Below are positions 22,418-30,828 of a stretch of DNA of 35,389 nucleotides, in pieces. The stretch comes from an uncultured Verrucomicrobiota bacterium (GTDB lineage: Bacteria; Verrucomicrobiota; Kiritimatiellia; RFP12; UBA1067). Made by a program: the position numbers and the translations under genes. The DNA is taken from the NCBI GenBank assembly GCA_946631535.1, contig CAMPAF010000003.1:1-35389 (forward strand). Reading direction: 5' to 3'. Under the pieces are notes generated by a model that ran no database searches, had not been told where the DNA came from, and saw nothing but the letters and a program-made list of their open reading frames with translations. Position 1 is the first letter of the stretch; each line of letters opens with the position of its first letter.

Positions 22418-23326
22418 TCACGCTAGGAACCTTTCGGCCTCGAGCGCAGCCACAGCTCCGGCGCCAGCCGCCACCACCGCCTGCTTGTACTCCGGGTCCG
22501 CGCAGTCGCCCGCGGCGAACACGCCCGGCAGGTTCGTCCGCCCGTGGTCCGTCACCACGTACCCGCGCACGTCCAGCACCACCTGCCCCGCCACAAGCCG
22601 CGTATTCGGCTCGTGCCCGATCGCCACGAACGCCCCCGCAGCCGGCACCTCGCGAAGCGCGCCGCTCGCGACGTCCCTGAGCCTCAGACCCGAAAGCCGC
22701 TTCCCGTCTCCTAGGAACTCGTCCACCACGCTGTTCCACGCCACCGACACGTTCGGCATGGCGAGCGCCTTGTCCACCGTCGCCTTCGACGCGCGGAACG
22801 CGTCTCGCCGGTGCACAACCGTCACGGACGCGCAGATGCGCGCGAGATAGAGCGCTTCGCCGAGCGCCGTGTCGCCTCCGCCGATGACGGCCACGTCCTT
22901 CCCCTTGAAGAGCGCCCCGTCGCAAGTGGCGCACGCGCTTACGCCGCGGTTGCGGTATGCCGTCTCCCCTGGGAGGCCGGTCCATCGCGCCGACGCCCCA
23001 GTGCAGAGGATCACTGCCCGCGCCTCCAGCGTCCCGCTCATCATCGTCTCAAGCCGCTTCACGCCGCCGGCAAGATCCGCGGACTGCACCTCGTCCATGA
23101 CAAACTTCGCCCCGCACCTCTCCGCCTGCCGCCGCATCGCCGCCATGAGGTTGGGCCCGGATACCGGCTCTGCGAACCCGGGAAAATTCTCCACGTCGTC
23201 CGTCTGCGCCAGCTGTCCGCCGCCCTGCATACCCTCCACAACCACGGGCTCCAGCCCGGCCCTGGCCGCGTAGATCGCCGCCGTCAGGCCCGCCGGCCCG
23301 CTTCCAAGTATGGCCAATCGCATCAT
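22418..23326 (-). CDS. trxB: Thioredoxin reductase
   Basis: A 302-residue cytosolic flavoenzyme that reduces thioredoxin with NADPH. Motifs: FAD fold LAILGSGPAGLTAAIYAARAG, GGGQLAQTDDVENFPGF, the redox disulfide CATC (Cys132 and Cys135) followed by DG, NADPH fold VAVIGGGDTALGEALYLA with VVHRRDAFRAS, and the C-terminal GVFAAGDCADPEYKQAVVAAGAGAVAA. All are intact. Two adjacent ATGs (23326, 23323) occur; GAGGA 8 bases before the first supports 23326. It is divergent from the U32 peptidase gene, with both -10 elements in the 77-base gap. Confidence 0.95.
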   Translation of the reverse strand: MMRLAILGSGPAGLTAAIYAARAGLEPVVVEGMQGGGQLAQTDDVENFPGFAEPVSGPNLMAAMRRQAERCGAKFVMDEVQSADLAGGVKRLETMMSGTLEARAVILCTGASARWTGLPGETAYRNRGVSACATCDGALFKGKDVAVIGGGDTALGEALYLARICASVTVVHRRDAFRASKATVDKALAMPNVSVAWNSVVDEFLGDGKRLSGLRLRDVASGALREVPAAGAFVAIGHEPNTRLVAGQVVLDVRGYVVTDHGRTNLPGVFAAGDCADPEYKQAVVAAGAGAVAALEAERFLA

Positions 23327-23358
23327 GTCGCGCGTCCTCTTCTTTGCAGTCCGCCGAC

Positions 23359-23367
23359 AGTATAGCA
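23359..23367 (-). promoter_or_regulatory. Extended -10 promoter of trxB
   Basis: Minus strand TGC-TATACT, 32 bases before ATG 23326. It is back to back with the plus-strand promoter at 23387. Confidence 0.65.
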
Positions 23368-23386
23368 AATCGCGCCGTCCGCGTTA

Positions 23387-23395
23387 TGGTAAAAT
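23387..23395 (+). promoter_or_regulatory. Extended -10 promoter of the U32 peptidase gene
   Basis: Plus strand TGG-TAAAAT, only 8 bases before ATG 23404. No ribosome site fits in the remaining sequence, so a leaderless mRNA is expected. Confidence 0.65.
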
Positions 23396-23403
23396 AGCTC
23401 CAC

Positions 23404-25935
23404 ATGCGCGAACCAGAACTCCTAGCACCAGCCGGCTCCTTCGACGTCGCCCGCGCCGCATTCGCGGCCGGCGCCGACGCCGTCTACCTCGGCCTCGACG
23501 CCTTCTCCGCACGCGCCGAGGCCGTGAACTTCTCCCCAGACGAGCTGCGCAACCTTCTCGCCTGCGCCCGCGCCCAAGGCGGCAAGAAGGTCTATGTCAC
23601 GTTCAACACGCTCGTCAGCGACGAGGAGATGCCAACGGCCATCGAGAAGCTCGCCATCCTCGACGAGCTGCGCCCAGACGGCATCATCGTGCAGGACCTC
23701 GGCATTGCCCGCCTCGCGCGCCGGCACTTCCCATCCCTCGCGCTCCACGCCTCCACGCAGCTCGTCGCCCACAACCTCGAGAGTGTCCTCGCCCTGAGGG
23801 AGCTCGGCTTCTCCCGCGTCGTCCTCGCGCGCGAGCTGCCGCTCGAGGACATCCAGTCCATCGCCAAGCGGTGCGGCGTGGAGATAGAGGTGTTCGTCCA
23901 CGGCGCGCTCTGCTACTCCATCTCCGGCCTCTGCCTCTTCTCCGCCATGGAGAAGGACCGCAGCGGCAACCGCGGACGCTGCGCCTACTGCTGCAGGCTC
24001 GCGTACACCGACGCCGCCGGCAACAAGGCGTTGCCGTTCTCAATGCGCGACCTTCGGCTCGACGAGCATCTCGCCGCCCTGCGCGCCGCAGGCGTCGCCT
24101 CGCTCAAGATCGAGGGCCGCATGAAGTCCGCCCTCTACGTCGCCTCCGTCACGAAGCGCTACCGCGAGATACTCGACGGCGCCACGCCCACCGTCACGCG
24201 CGCAGACCTAGAGACAGTCTTCTCGCGCCGCACTACCACCCTGTACATCGACGGCGCGCCCGCCGACCCGATCATCGACCCGCTCTCGCTCGGGCACCTC
24301 GGGACACCGGTCGGCACGGTCAAGCGCCTGACGAAAGACCGCGAAGGACGCACCTGGCTCCGCTTCCACACGAACCGCGCGCTCGAGCGTCACGACGGCC
24401 TGCAGTTCGCCGCCCCCGCAGGCGGCAAGCCATACGGTTTCGGCATCTCGGAGATGCGACTCGCCCTCTCCCGCCGCGTTGAGTTCACCGTCCCAGCCGA
24501 AAGCGACGTGGAGGTGCTTGTCCCCTCAGGCCGCCCTGTTCCCGACGCCCCTTCGCTCGATCCGCTCCAGCCAGGCGCCGAAATCTACTGCTCCGCCTCC
24601 AACGAGGTGAAGCGCCGCTTCCCCATCCCGCCATTCCGCCCCTCCGATGTCTCCTCCGGCACCCCAATCGACATCACCGTCACCCTCTCCCCCACCGGCA
24701 TCTCTGCTAGTGTCCAATCCCACAATCTCACAATCTCACAATCCAACAATCTTTCCCCCGCCCAGCACCCCGAGCGCACGGCCGATGCCATCCGCAAGGC
24801 ATTCTCCCGCCTCGGCGACACGAACTGGTCGCTCGGCTCGCTCACCGTGAACGATCCATCCCACCTATTCGCCCCCGCCTCCCTCCTCAACGACCTCCGC
24901 CGCCAGCTCGTCGCCGATCTCGACGCCAAGCGCGAATCATCCCGCCGCGAGCATATCGCCAGCATCATTAGCGACCTTAACAACCCTACCGACCATACCC
25001 CCAAAAACGACCTTACCGACCTTAACAACCTTAAAGACGCTAAAGACCTTAAAGACCCCCAAGACCTTAAAGACCCCAAAGACCTTAGAGACCCCAAAGA
25101 CCTTAAAGACCCTAAAGACCCTAAAGACCCCAAAGACCTTAGAGACCCCAAAGACCTTAAAGACCCTAAAGACTTTAAAGACCTTAATGTCCTTAAACTC
25201 CGCCTTGATCAGTCCTTGCCAGAGGATGTGTCCGACTTCACTGAAATCGTCTTCGCCATCGGCCACGCGCGCGGCAAGGACGTGGAAGCCGCCCTCACGG
25301 CGCGTTGCGCCGAACTTCGCGCGATCTTCGAGGAAGCAGGCGCGCCAATGCCAGCGATACGACTCGCCCTGCCGGTCTTCACGCGCGAACGCGACTTCGG
25401 CGCACTGCGTGCCGCCGTAAAGCACATGGTGAACCACGGCATCGACAAGTGGGAGGCCTCTGATCTCGCAACGCTTCGCCTGCTGCGCGCACTAGGCCTC
25501 GACGACATCACGGCCGACTGGACACTATACGCCTTCAACATGGCCGCCCGCCAGGCGCTCGCCGATCTCGGCATCCGCCGCCACGTCGCCTCTCCGGAAA
25601 GCTATCACCTCCCAACGGCCGAAAGCCATTCTCTCCCATCGGCCGAAAGCAGCTCTTCACTGTCCTGTGCGGCAGGCTTCAGCCTGCCGCTTACCGAGCA
25701 CCTTATCCGCCAATCCACGCCCCTGTTCATCTCGCTCACCCGCCCGGCAACACCCGATCCCTCGCGCCTAGTGGGACTCACCGGCGACACCTTCTCCGCA
25801 TACAAAATCGACGGCCTGTGGATCACGGCGCGCACTGAGCCTCGCCGCTTCCACACACCGCCACCAGATGCCCCCCGCCGCACCGACCTCTCGTGGATCA
25901 CCTTGCCATCGGCGTCGGGCCTTGAGAGGGAATAG
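23404..25935 (+). CDS. U32 peptidase-family protein (RlhA/TrhP-like RNA hydroxylation type)
   Basis: An 843-residue cytosolic protein. The first 300 residues are a U32 barrel: ELLAPAGSFDVARAAFAAGADAVYLG, IIVQDLGIARL, LHASTQ, then a cysteine set C170-x6-C177-x15-C193-x3-C197 around RSGNRGRCAYCCR, which suits an iron-sulfur cluster, and LKIEGRMKS. Characterised U32 proteins of this form (RlhA, TrhP) hydroxylate cytidine or uridine in rRNA or tRNA using prephenate-derived chemistry; which one this is cannot be told. A repeat-coded Lys/Asp/Pro linker (about residues 524-598) separates it from a C-terminal domain with a shorter barrel-like pattern (VFAIGHARG, MVNHGIDKWEAS). No Shine-Dalgarno sequence; probably leaderless. 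The end overlaps the convergent gene by 38 bases. Confidence 0.87.
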   Translation: MREPELLAPAGSFDVARAAFAAGADAVYLGLDAFSARAEAVNFSPDELRNLLACARAQGGKKVYVTFNTLVSDEEMPTAIEKLAILDELRPDGIIVQDLGIARLARRHFPSLALHASTQLVAHNLESVLALRELGFSRVVLARELPLEDIQSIAKRCGVEIEVFVHGALCYSISGLCLFSAMEKDRSGNRGRCAYCCRLAYTDAAGNKALPFSMRDLRLDEHLAALRAAGVASLKIEGRMKSALYVASVTKRYREILDGATPTVTRADLETVFSRRTTTLYIDGAPADPIIDPLSLGHLGTPVGTVKRLTKDREGRTWLRFHTNRALERHDGLQFAAPAGGKPYGFGISEMRLALSRRVEFTVPAESDVEVLVPSGRPVPDAPSLDPLQPGAEIYCSASNEVKRRFPIPPFRPSDVSSGTPIDITVTLSPTGISASVQSHNLTISQSNNLSPAQHPERTADAIRKAFSRLGDTNWSLGSLTVNDPSHLFAPASLLNDLRRQLVADLDAKRESSRREHIASIISDLNNPTDHTPKNDLTDLNNLKDAKDLKDPQDLKDPKDLRDPKDLKDPKDPKDPKDLRDPKDLKDPKDFKDLNVLKLRLDQSLPEDVSDFTEIVFAIGHARGKDVEAALTARCAELRAIFEEAGAPMPAIRLALPVFTRERDFGALRAAVKHMVNHGIDKWEASDLATLRLLRALGLDDITADWTLYAFNMAARQALADLGIRRHVASPESYHLPTAESHSLPSAESSSSLSCAAGFSLPLTEHLIRQSTPLFISLTRPATPDPSRLVGLTGDTFSAYKIDGLWITARTEPRRFHTPPPDAPRRTDLSWITLPSASGLERE
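24721..24752 (+). repeat. 8-base tandem repeat in the U32 gene
   Basis: Four near-identical units: CACAATCT, CACAATCT, CACAATCC, AACAATCT. They encode HNLTISQSNNL. An 8-base period shifts the frame between units, so copy number must stay compatible with the frame. Confidence 0.75.
24973..25200 (+). repeat. Long 9-base tandem repeat coding a Lys-Asp-Pro linker
   Basis: Some two dozen units of forms such as GACCTTAAA, GACCCCAAA, GACCCTAAA and GACCTTAGA, giving alternating KDL and KDP tripeptides. A longer block (KDLRDPKDLKDPKD) occurs twice. The stretch is A-rich, unlike the GC-rich sequence around it. Confidence 0.9.
25669..25690. repeat. Perfect 22-base palindrome inside the U32 gene
   Basis: GCGGCAGGCT, TC, AGCCTGCCGC: a 10-base perfect stem with a 2-base loop, read in frame as CAAGFSLPL. 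It is REP-like. Confidence 0.85.
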
Positions 25936-26542
25936 CCCTATGAGCGTCTGGCGTTTGGCCGGTGCCAGGCCTGATCAAGGGAGTGCCACGGCTCGAAGCC
26001 GAGCCAGGCGCCATCATGCGGGAACCCTGCTCGCCATGCCATTGTCCCTGCCGATAGCCGTTGGACTGCAGTATCTGGGCACTTTCAACTATGGCGCGAA
26101 CCCGCTGATCTTTACGTGCATCGGACAGGATAGATGTCCAGGCCGAGAACGCAGCTTCCGCCACCTCCTCGCTCGGATCGCCGATGAAATAGGCAAGATC
26201 TACCGCCGAACTCTTCTCAGCGCTTTCAAGCGCGTTCACCATGGCCATGCGGACTTCCTCTGAACGCGAAGCCACCGCGGACTGCAGGTAACGACGAAGC
26301 GCATTCGCCGATTCCGCCGATTCGATAGCTTCAAGCAGACGCTGATCGCTAGAACCTGTCTGGCCTCTGTCGTCCCCACTGCGGCGCGACCTAGTCTCCC
26401 AGTTGCCACCGCGGTCCGACGGCCTTGTCCTTTGGTCGTACGACTGCTGCGACTGCCTGTATCCACCAGAACGGGGCTGTCCCTGTGCTTCAGCCGCAAG
26501 CGTTGCGATAGCCACTGCGAAAGCAATCAGTATCTTCTTCAT
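25898..26542 (-). CDS. Secreted protein with HEAT-like helices, function unknown
   Basis: A 214-residue protein with a clear Sec signal (MKKILIAFAVAIATLAAEAQ). A polar Gln/Arg/Ser/Asp-rich stretch follows, then about 80 residues of paired helices (RRYLQSAVASRSEEVRMAMV, YFIGDPSEEVAEAAFSAWTS) that look like two HEAT-type repeats, then a Gly/Pro-rich tail. I recognise no named family. AAAGGAA lies 8 bases before ATG 26542. It is 52 bases after the GH2 gene and is the last gene of that run. Part of the tail is coded by a small palindrome (25990-26005, GGCTCG/CGAGCC). It probably acts in the periplasm or at the surface as a binding protein. Confidence 0.7.
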   Translation of the reverse strand: MKKILIAFAVAIATLAAEAQGQPRSGGYRQSQQSYDQRTRPSDRGGNWETRSRRSGDDRGQTGSSDQRLLEAIESAESANALRRYLQSAVASRSEEVRMAMVNALESAEKSSAVDLAYFIGDPSEEVAEAAFSAWTSILSDARKDQRVRAIVESAQILQSNGYRQGQWHGEQGSRMMAPGSASSRGTPLIRPGTGQTPDAHRAIPSQGPTPMAR

Positions 26543-26594
26543 TTCGTATTTCCTTTCTTTGGTTGATGATGGGTTTAATTGGGCAAAGAGGCTT

Positions 26595-29450
26595 TTAATC
26601 AGTTGCCGCCAACACCTTGTGCATTAGACGAGCGTTGGCGAGAATGGTCGCTCCTGCCGGCGACGATTCATCAAGCGGGAAAGTGGAAACGATCAGCAAC
26701 CCCTTCCCGTGGCGGAACGTAGCCAGGTTGAACGACTGATTGTACACGAGCGGGCCGCCCACGTTGAAGTTGACCGAGGTGAAGGAGATCGGCTCCGTTT
26801 CGGTGGTGAAACCGGAGAGCGGAAAACAACCCTCGTAGAAATCCCAGTCGAGAAACCCGGTCTTCAATCCCCCCGTGAGCGTATCCGGCACCATGATCGT
26901 GTCGTCGTGGTAAAGCCAGTGGCTGCGTGGGATGATCTTCAGGTTCGTGAGCGGCAGAAACTTCGGCGGCGTGTTGCCCCACTTTTCGAGGTGCACGAGC
27001 GCCGTTGCGCCCGCCGCCACGCGCGCCATCGCATCCACACCTTGCTTCTCGTCGACCTTGCCGAGGTCGATGAAATCCGCATCGGCCGCGCAGCAGCGCG
27101 GCCCTCCCGTATGGGGAGCCGCCGTCCCGGCGGCTGACGGGCGTGCCATCACATAGAACCCCTTCTCGAACGCGGCAGCGTAGCCGCCGTGGTCGAGGTA
27201 CGCCCGCAATCGGTACGCGCCCGGGGCGAGTTTTACATCCGCCTTCATCTGCGCCACCGGGTATGCCACGGCGCGCAGGCCGTCCTTGTCCTTCTGCGGC
27301 ACGCTGAACGGCACGGCGCCGGAGCGCCACTTCACGCCGCCGTCCGCGTCGACTATCGCGAACGTCGCCTGGTAGTCGCCGTCGCGCAGCGCGTCGAAGT
27401 CGGCGAGCACCGCCTCGAACGACACGGCGTCGCCCGCGAAGTAGTTGTATTTCGAAAGGAAGAGGCACCACCGCAAGTCGCTCCAGCCATCGCGGAACAC
27501 GTCGAAGTTGCCGTCCTTGATCCGGCGGAAGAGCGACATCGGCCCCTCCCCGCAGATGGCGTGGTCGAGCGCGCCCGTGAGGTTGAAGCCCACGAAGCGC
27601 GGGTTGGAGCGGATGAGGTCGAAGCCCTCGCGCCGCGTGCGGGCGTTCATCCGCTCGGAGGCGCGCAAAAAATCAACAGGGTCCGCGAAGAAACGCGAAA
27701 GGCCGAGCTTCTTCCAGTCGGCGAGGAACTTGTCGCGTATCTCGGACATGCGCTCGTAGTCGGGTGCCGTCGGCGGAATGCCGCGTCGCTCGAACTCGTG
27801 GCAGTGGTCGATCACGTCGAGGAGCGACCCGATGCCGTACTCGGAAATGAACGCGGGCTTCGCGTGCGCGCTCCAGGTGCGAAGCTTGCGCACGACGTCG
27901 GCGCTGTGCGGATAGCCGGGATAGTAGTGGAGGTCGCCGCAGGCAGGCTTGAAGCCATGCTTGCCGGAAAGCGGCGCTTCGTTGTTGGCGACGTTGCCAT
28001 CCTCGCCCCATACGCAGTCCCACTTCACGCTGCCGGGGTTGGAGACGGAGCCGATGCTCCAGTCGGGACCGGGCTTGCCGTCGAACTGGTAGTTCCACGT
28101 GCCCTTCTCGCCCTTGGGCCGCTTGGGCCAGAGGTCCCAGCGCCCGGAGCTGTAGATCCAGAGGCGCGTGGGATCGAGCTTACGCATCTCGGGCAGCATG
28201 TCGCGCGCGGCGGCGATGGAGTCGCCCTGCCGCATCTCGTTGATCGCGCCCCAGATCGTGAGCGAAGGGTGGTTGCGGTCGCGCTTCATCTCGCAGCGCA
28301 TCGAGTCGAGGAAGCGCCGACGCGCGTTGGGCGAGTCGGCGAGGCACCACGAGGCGTACGTCTCCTGGTACACCATGAGGCCCAGCCGGTCGCAGTAGTC
28401 GAGCTGGCGCGGCGTCGCCTGAGTGGCGATGAAGCGCACGCAGTTGTAGCCCATCGCCTTCATGTTCTGGAAGTCGCGGAACTCCAGCTCGGGCGTGGCG
28501 GCATCCAACAGGGCGAGTCCGCCCGGCAGGTGGTTGCCGGTGTGCGCGCTCTTGAGGAAGATGCGCTTCCCGTTGAGCATGAACCAGCCCTTCTCCACGC
28601 GGAAGTCGCGGAAGCCGAAGCGCGTCGAGTAGCCGCCGACAGTGAGCGTGTAGACGTTCGGCGTGTCGACGCTCCAGAGCTTGAACCCCGGCACGTTGAA
28701 GGAGATTTCGAAGGTCCTCTCGCCGGGCGGCAGGGTGCGGCGCACCGAGGCGGCGCAAATGGGCCGGGGCGCATCATCAAGAATGATGGTGCACGGGACA
28801 TCCTTCTCGCAAATGGAGCCGGAATCGTTCCGCGCAGTAATCTCGACCGCCACGCGTCCGGTCTTCCAGTCCGCCTTCACGAAGGCGTCCGTCACGCGCA
28901 CGGCCGGCACGGCCTCCAGCGTGACGGGCAGCGTGATGCCGCCCGTATTGTAGCACCAGCCGGGCTTGAACTCCATCTTCTCGAACTTGTTGCGGTGCGG
29001 CACGGTCTTGCACGTGAAGCCCTCGATCTCCACCTCCCCTGGGTTGATCACGCGCACGGCTAGCAGGGACCTCGCCTTGAGCGCGTCGGTCACGTCAAAT
29101 TCAAAAGTGTTCTCCGCGCCCTCGTTGCTGCCGATCTTCTTCCCGTCAAGATAGACGTCGCTGTAGTAGTCCACGGCGCCGAAGCGGAGTATCACGCGCT
29201 CGCCCGGACGCGTCGCTGGACGCGCCACGCGCCGCCAGTACCACGCGACGCCGCAGGAATGCGGGTAGACCTGCTGGATCACGCCGGGCACCGGCGCCGG
29301 CTTCGCGTCCGCCAGCACGGCCGACGCCCAGCCGTTCGTCTTGCCCGCGTTGGCCGGATCCATCGCGAGCGTCCAACCACCGGCAAGCTCGACAGCGCTC
29401 GCAGTCATACAGACGGCGCAAACCGCAATCGCTATCAATCTCGCCGCCAT
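26595..29450 (-). CDS. Secreted glycoside hydrolase family 2 enzyme
   Basis: A 951-residue protein with a Sec signal (MAARLIAIAVCAVCMTASA). GH2 layout: a jelly-roll sugar-binding domain (GVAWYWRRV, RFGAVDYYSDVYLDGKKIG), an Ig-like domain ending TRFGFRDFRVEKGWFMLNGK, then the barrel. The acid/base is Glu405 in TIWGAINEM and the nucleophile is Glu537 in FISEYG. About 400 further residues follow, including more beta domains. Family activities include beta-galactosidase, beta-glucuronidase and beta-mannosidase; I cannot choose. A repeat-coded peptide (RPSAAGTAAPHTGG, about 770-783) interrupts the C-terminal part. It starts 4 bases after the MocA gene stop and probably works with it on exported glycans. 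Confidence 0.88.
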   Translation of the reverse strand: MAARLIAIAVCAVCMTASAVELAGGWTLAMDPANAGKTNGWASAVLADAKPAPVPGVIQQVYPHSCGVAWYWRRVARPATRPGERVILRFGAVDYYSDVYLDGKKIGSNEGAENTFEFDVTDALKARSLLAVRVINPGEVEIEGFTCKTVPHRNKFEKMEFKPGWCYNTGGITLPVTLEAVPAVRVTDAFVKADWKTGRVAVEITARNDSGSICEKDVPCTIILDDAPRPICAASVRRTLPPGERTFEISFNVPGFKLWSVDTPNVYTLTVGGYSTRFGFRDFRVEKGWFMLNGKRIFLKSAHTGNHLPGGLALLDAATPELEFRDFQNMKAMGYNCVRFIATQATPRQLDYCDRLGLMVYQETYASWCLADSPNARRRFLDSMRCEMKRDRNHPSLTIWGAINEMRQGDSIAAARDMLPEMRKLDPTRLWIYSSGRWDLWPKRPKGEKGTWNYQFDGKPGPDWSIGSVSNPGSVKWDCVWGEDGNVANNEAPLSGKHGFKPACGDLHYYPGYPHSADVVRKLRTWSAHAKPAFISEYGIGSLLDVIDHCHEFERRGIPPTAPDYERMSEIRDKFLADWKKLGLSRFFADPVDFLRASERMNARTRREGFDLIRSNPRFVGFNLTGALDHAICGEGPMSLFRRIKDGNFDVFRDGWSDLRWCLFLSKYNYFAGDAVSFEAVLADFDALRDGDYQATFAIVDADGGVKWRSGAVPFSVPQKDKDGLRAVAYPVAQMKADVKLAPGAYRLRAYLDHGGYAAAFEKGFYVMARPSAAGTAAPHTGGPRCCAADADFIDLGKVDEKQGVDAMARVAAGATALVHLEKWGNTPPKFLPLTNLKIIPRSHWLYHDDTIMVPDTLTGGLKTGFLDWDFYEGCFPLSGFTTETEPISFTSVNFNVGGPLVYNQSFNLATFRHGKGLLIVSTFPLDESSPAGATILANARLMHKVLAATD
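27117..27135. repeat. Palindrome inside the GH2 gene
   Basis: AGCCGCC, GTCCC, GGCGGCT: a 7-base stem with a 5-base loop, encoding part of SAAGTAAP in a C-terminal region of GH2. It is another REP-like in-frame insertion. Confidence 0.7.
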
Positions 29451-29454
29451 GACG

Positions 29455-30807
29455 TCAGATGAAGGCAGCCTTGGCCGCGTCCCAGCAAAGCTTCGTTCCA
29501 GGCTTGTCCATGGCAGCGTTGCCGATCAGCACCATCTCCGAGAGGCGTCCGGCCCACGAGAAGGAACTCGTGGTGGGGCCGCCCTGCAGGCAGGCGTTAA
29601 CCCATTCGTGCCAGTGCGTGCACGCCGCGCCGACATGCGGCAGCGCCGGCGGCTTGCCGCCCTTCTTCAGCACCACGGCCGGCGACACGTTGTAGTGGAC
29701 GGAAAGCAGCCAGCCTTCTGTGCCCTCGACCACACGCCCCTGGAGCGGCTGCTCGCCGATTGGCGTCTTCGCGAAGAGTTCCTTGAACTTCGCCGGCGGC
29801 AGGTAGTTCGCGGGCGTCTGGGCAGTCACCTTGGGATCGACAAGGTTGCCGTCGCACCACTCGATCGGGAACGGCTGTCCGCCGGACGCCTTGATGCCCG
29901 GCATCTCCCAGGTGATGTGCGACATACGCGGCCAGTACTGCTTGCGGAGAATCTCCGGCTCCTCCGGCACCTCGGCGGTGACAGCGGTCGGACCTGTCTT
30001 GCCGAGGCCGAGCCCGATCCACACCGGACTCAGCAGGTGCAGGCCGAGGTCGCCCAGCCACGACGTGCCGAAATCGCGCCACTTGCGCCACGCGCACGGG
30101 TGGTAGACCTTCGCCGCGTACGGACGGAACGGCGCGTCGCCCAGCCACGTCTTCCAGTCGAGCGTGGGTGGCACGGGTGCCTCCGGCAGCGGCCAAGTGT
30201 GGTCCGAGGTCGTCTGCCCGCCACGGTTCGAGAATATCCACACGTGCTGCACCTTGCCGATAACCCCGCTCTTCAGGTACGCGGCCGTCTGGCGGTCGCA
30301 CTCCCAGGCGGCTATCTGCGTGCCCATCTGCGTGACAGCCTTCTTCTCGGCGGCCAGGTCCTCAATCTTGCGGCACTGTGCTATGTCGTGGCAGAGAGGC
30401 TTCTGCCCGTAGACGTTGAGTCCGCGCCCGAGGGCGTCCAGCACGTAGCCCGCGTGCGTGTGGTCCGGAGTCGAGACGTTCGTGGAGTCGATCTTGTTCC
30501 CCTCCTTCTCGAACATCTCGTAGGCGTTGCGGTAGATGCGCGCGTCAGGACACGCCTTCTTTGCACGCTCCAGGTAGTTTGCGTCCACGTCGCACAGCGC
30601 GGTGATATGCACGTCGCGGTGGCTCTTGATGCCGTTCAGGTCGCCCCACGCCATGTTGCCGGTGCCCACGCACGCGTGCGACAGCATGGAGTTGATGTCG
30701 CGCCGCTTCACTACGGCCGGGAAGCCGGTGAACGGGACAAGCGCGGCGGACGCCGCCGCGGCCTTGATGAAAGATCGACGATTTGTTGAACTGGTTGTGT
30801 TTTTCAT
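29455..30807 (-). CDS. Tat-exported Gfo/Idh/MocA oxidoreductase (copy 4)
   Basis: A 450-residue protein with a twin-arginine signal (NRRSFIKAAAASAALVPF). The cofactor fold is less canonical (HACVGTGNMAWGDLNGI), followed by VSTPDHTHAGYVLDALGRGLNVYGQKP, with QKP in the catalytic triplet. The C-terminal domain carries LDWKTWLGDAPFRPYAAKVYHP and WLGDLGLHLLSPVWIGLGLG, the arrangement seen in large secreted PVC members, and ends with SEMVLIGNAAMDKPGTKLCWD. AAAGG stands upstream of ATG 30807. It lies 21 bases after rny and 4 bases before GH2, so it is a carbohydrate gene placed in an RNA/DNA housekeeping run. Substrate unknown; periplasmic location expected. Confidence 0.87.
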   Translation of the reverse strand: MKNTTSSTNRRSFIKAAAASAALVPFTGFPAVVKRRDINSMLSHACVGTGNMAWGDLNGIKSHRDVHITALCDVDANYLERAKKACPDARIYRNAYEMFEKEGNKIDSTNVSTPDHTHAGYVLDALGRGLNVYGQKPLCHDIAQCRKIEDLAAEKKAVTQMGTQIAAWECDRQTAAYLKSGVIGKVQHVWIFSNRGGQTTSDHTWPLPEAPVPPTLDWKTWLGDAPFRPYAAKVYHPCAWRKWRDFGTSWLGDLGLHLLSPVWIGLGLGKTGPTAVTAEVPEEPEILRKQYWPRMSHITWEMPGIKASGGQPFPIEWCDGNLVDPKVTAQTPANYLPPAKFKELFAKTPIGEQPLQGRVVEGTEGWLLSVHYNVSPAVVLKKGGKPPALPHVGAACTHWHEWVNACLQGGPTTSSFSWAGRLSEMVLIGNAAMDKPGTKLCWDAAKAAFI

Positions 30808-30828
30808 TTGCCTGTTGCCTTTCGCAAG

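Noticed and set aside
22350..22985. Upstream extension of the rhaA frame through trxB
   Set aside because: RhaA similarity begins at 22349 with an AAGGAG site; the extension is antisense-phase noise over trxB.
24973..25200. Periodic repeat considered as a CRISPR array
   Set aside because: Period is 9 bases with no spacers and it is translated in frame; it is a coding tandem repeat.
30170..30190. Plus-strand TGGCACGGGTGCC as a sigma-54 site
   Set aside because: No correct -12 half, inside a minus-strand gene, and no plus-strand gene downstream.
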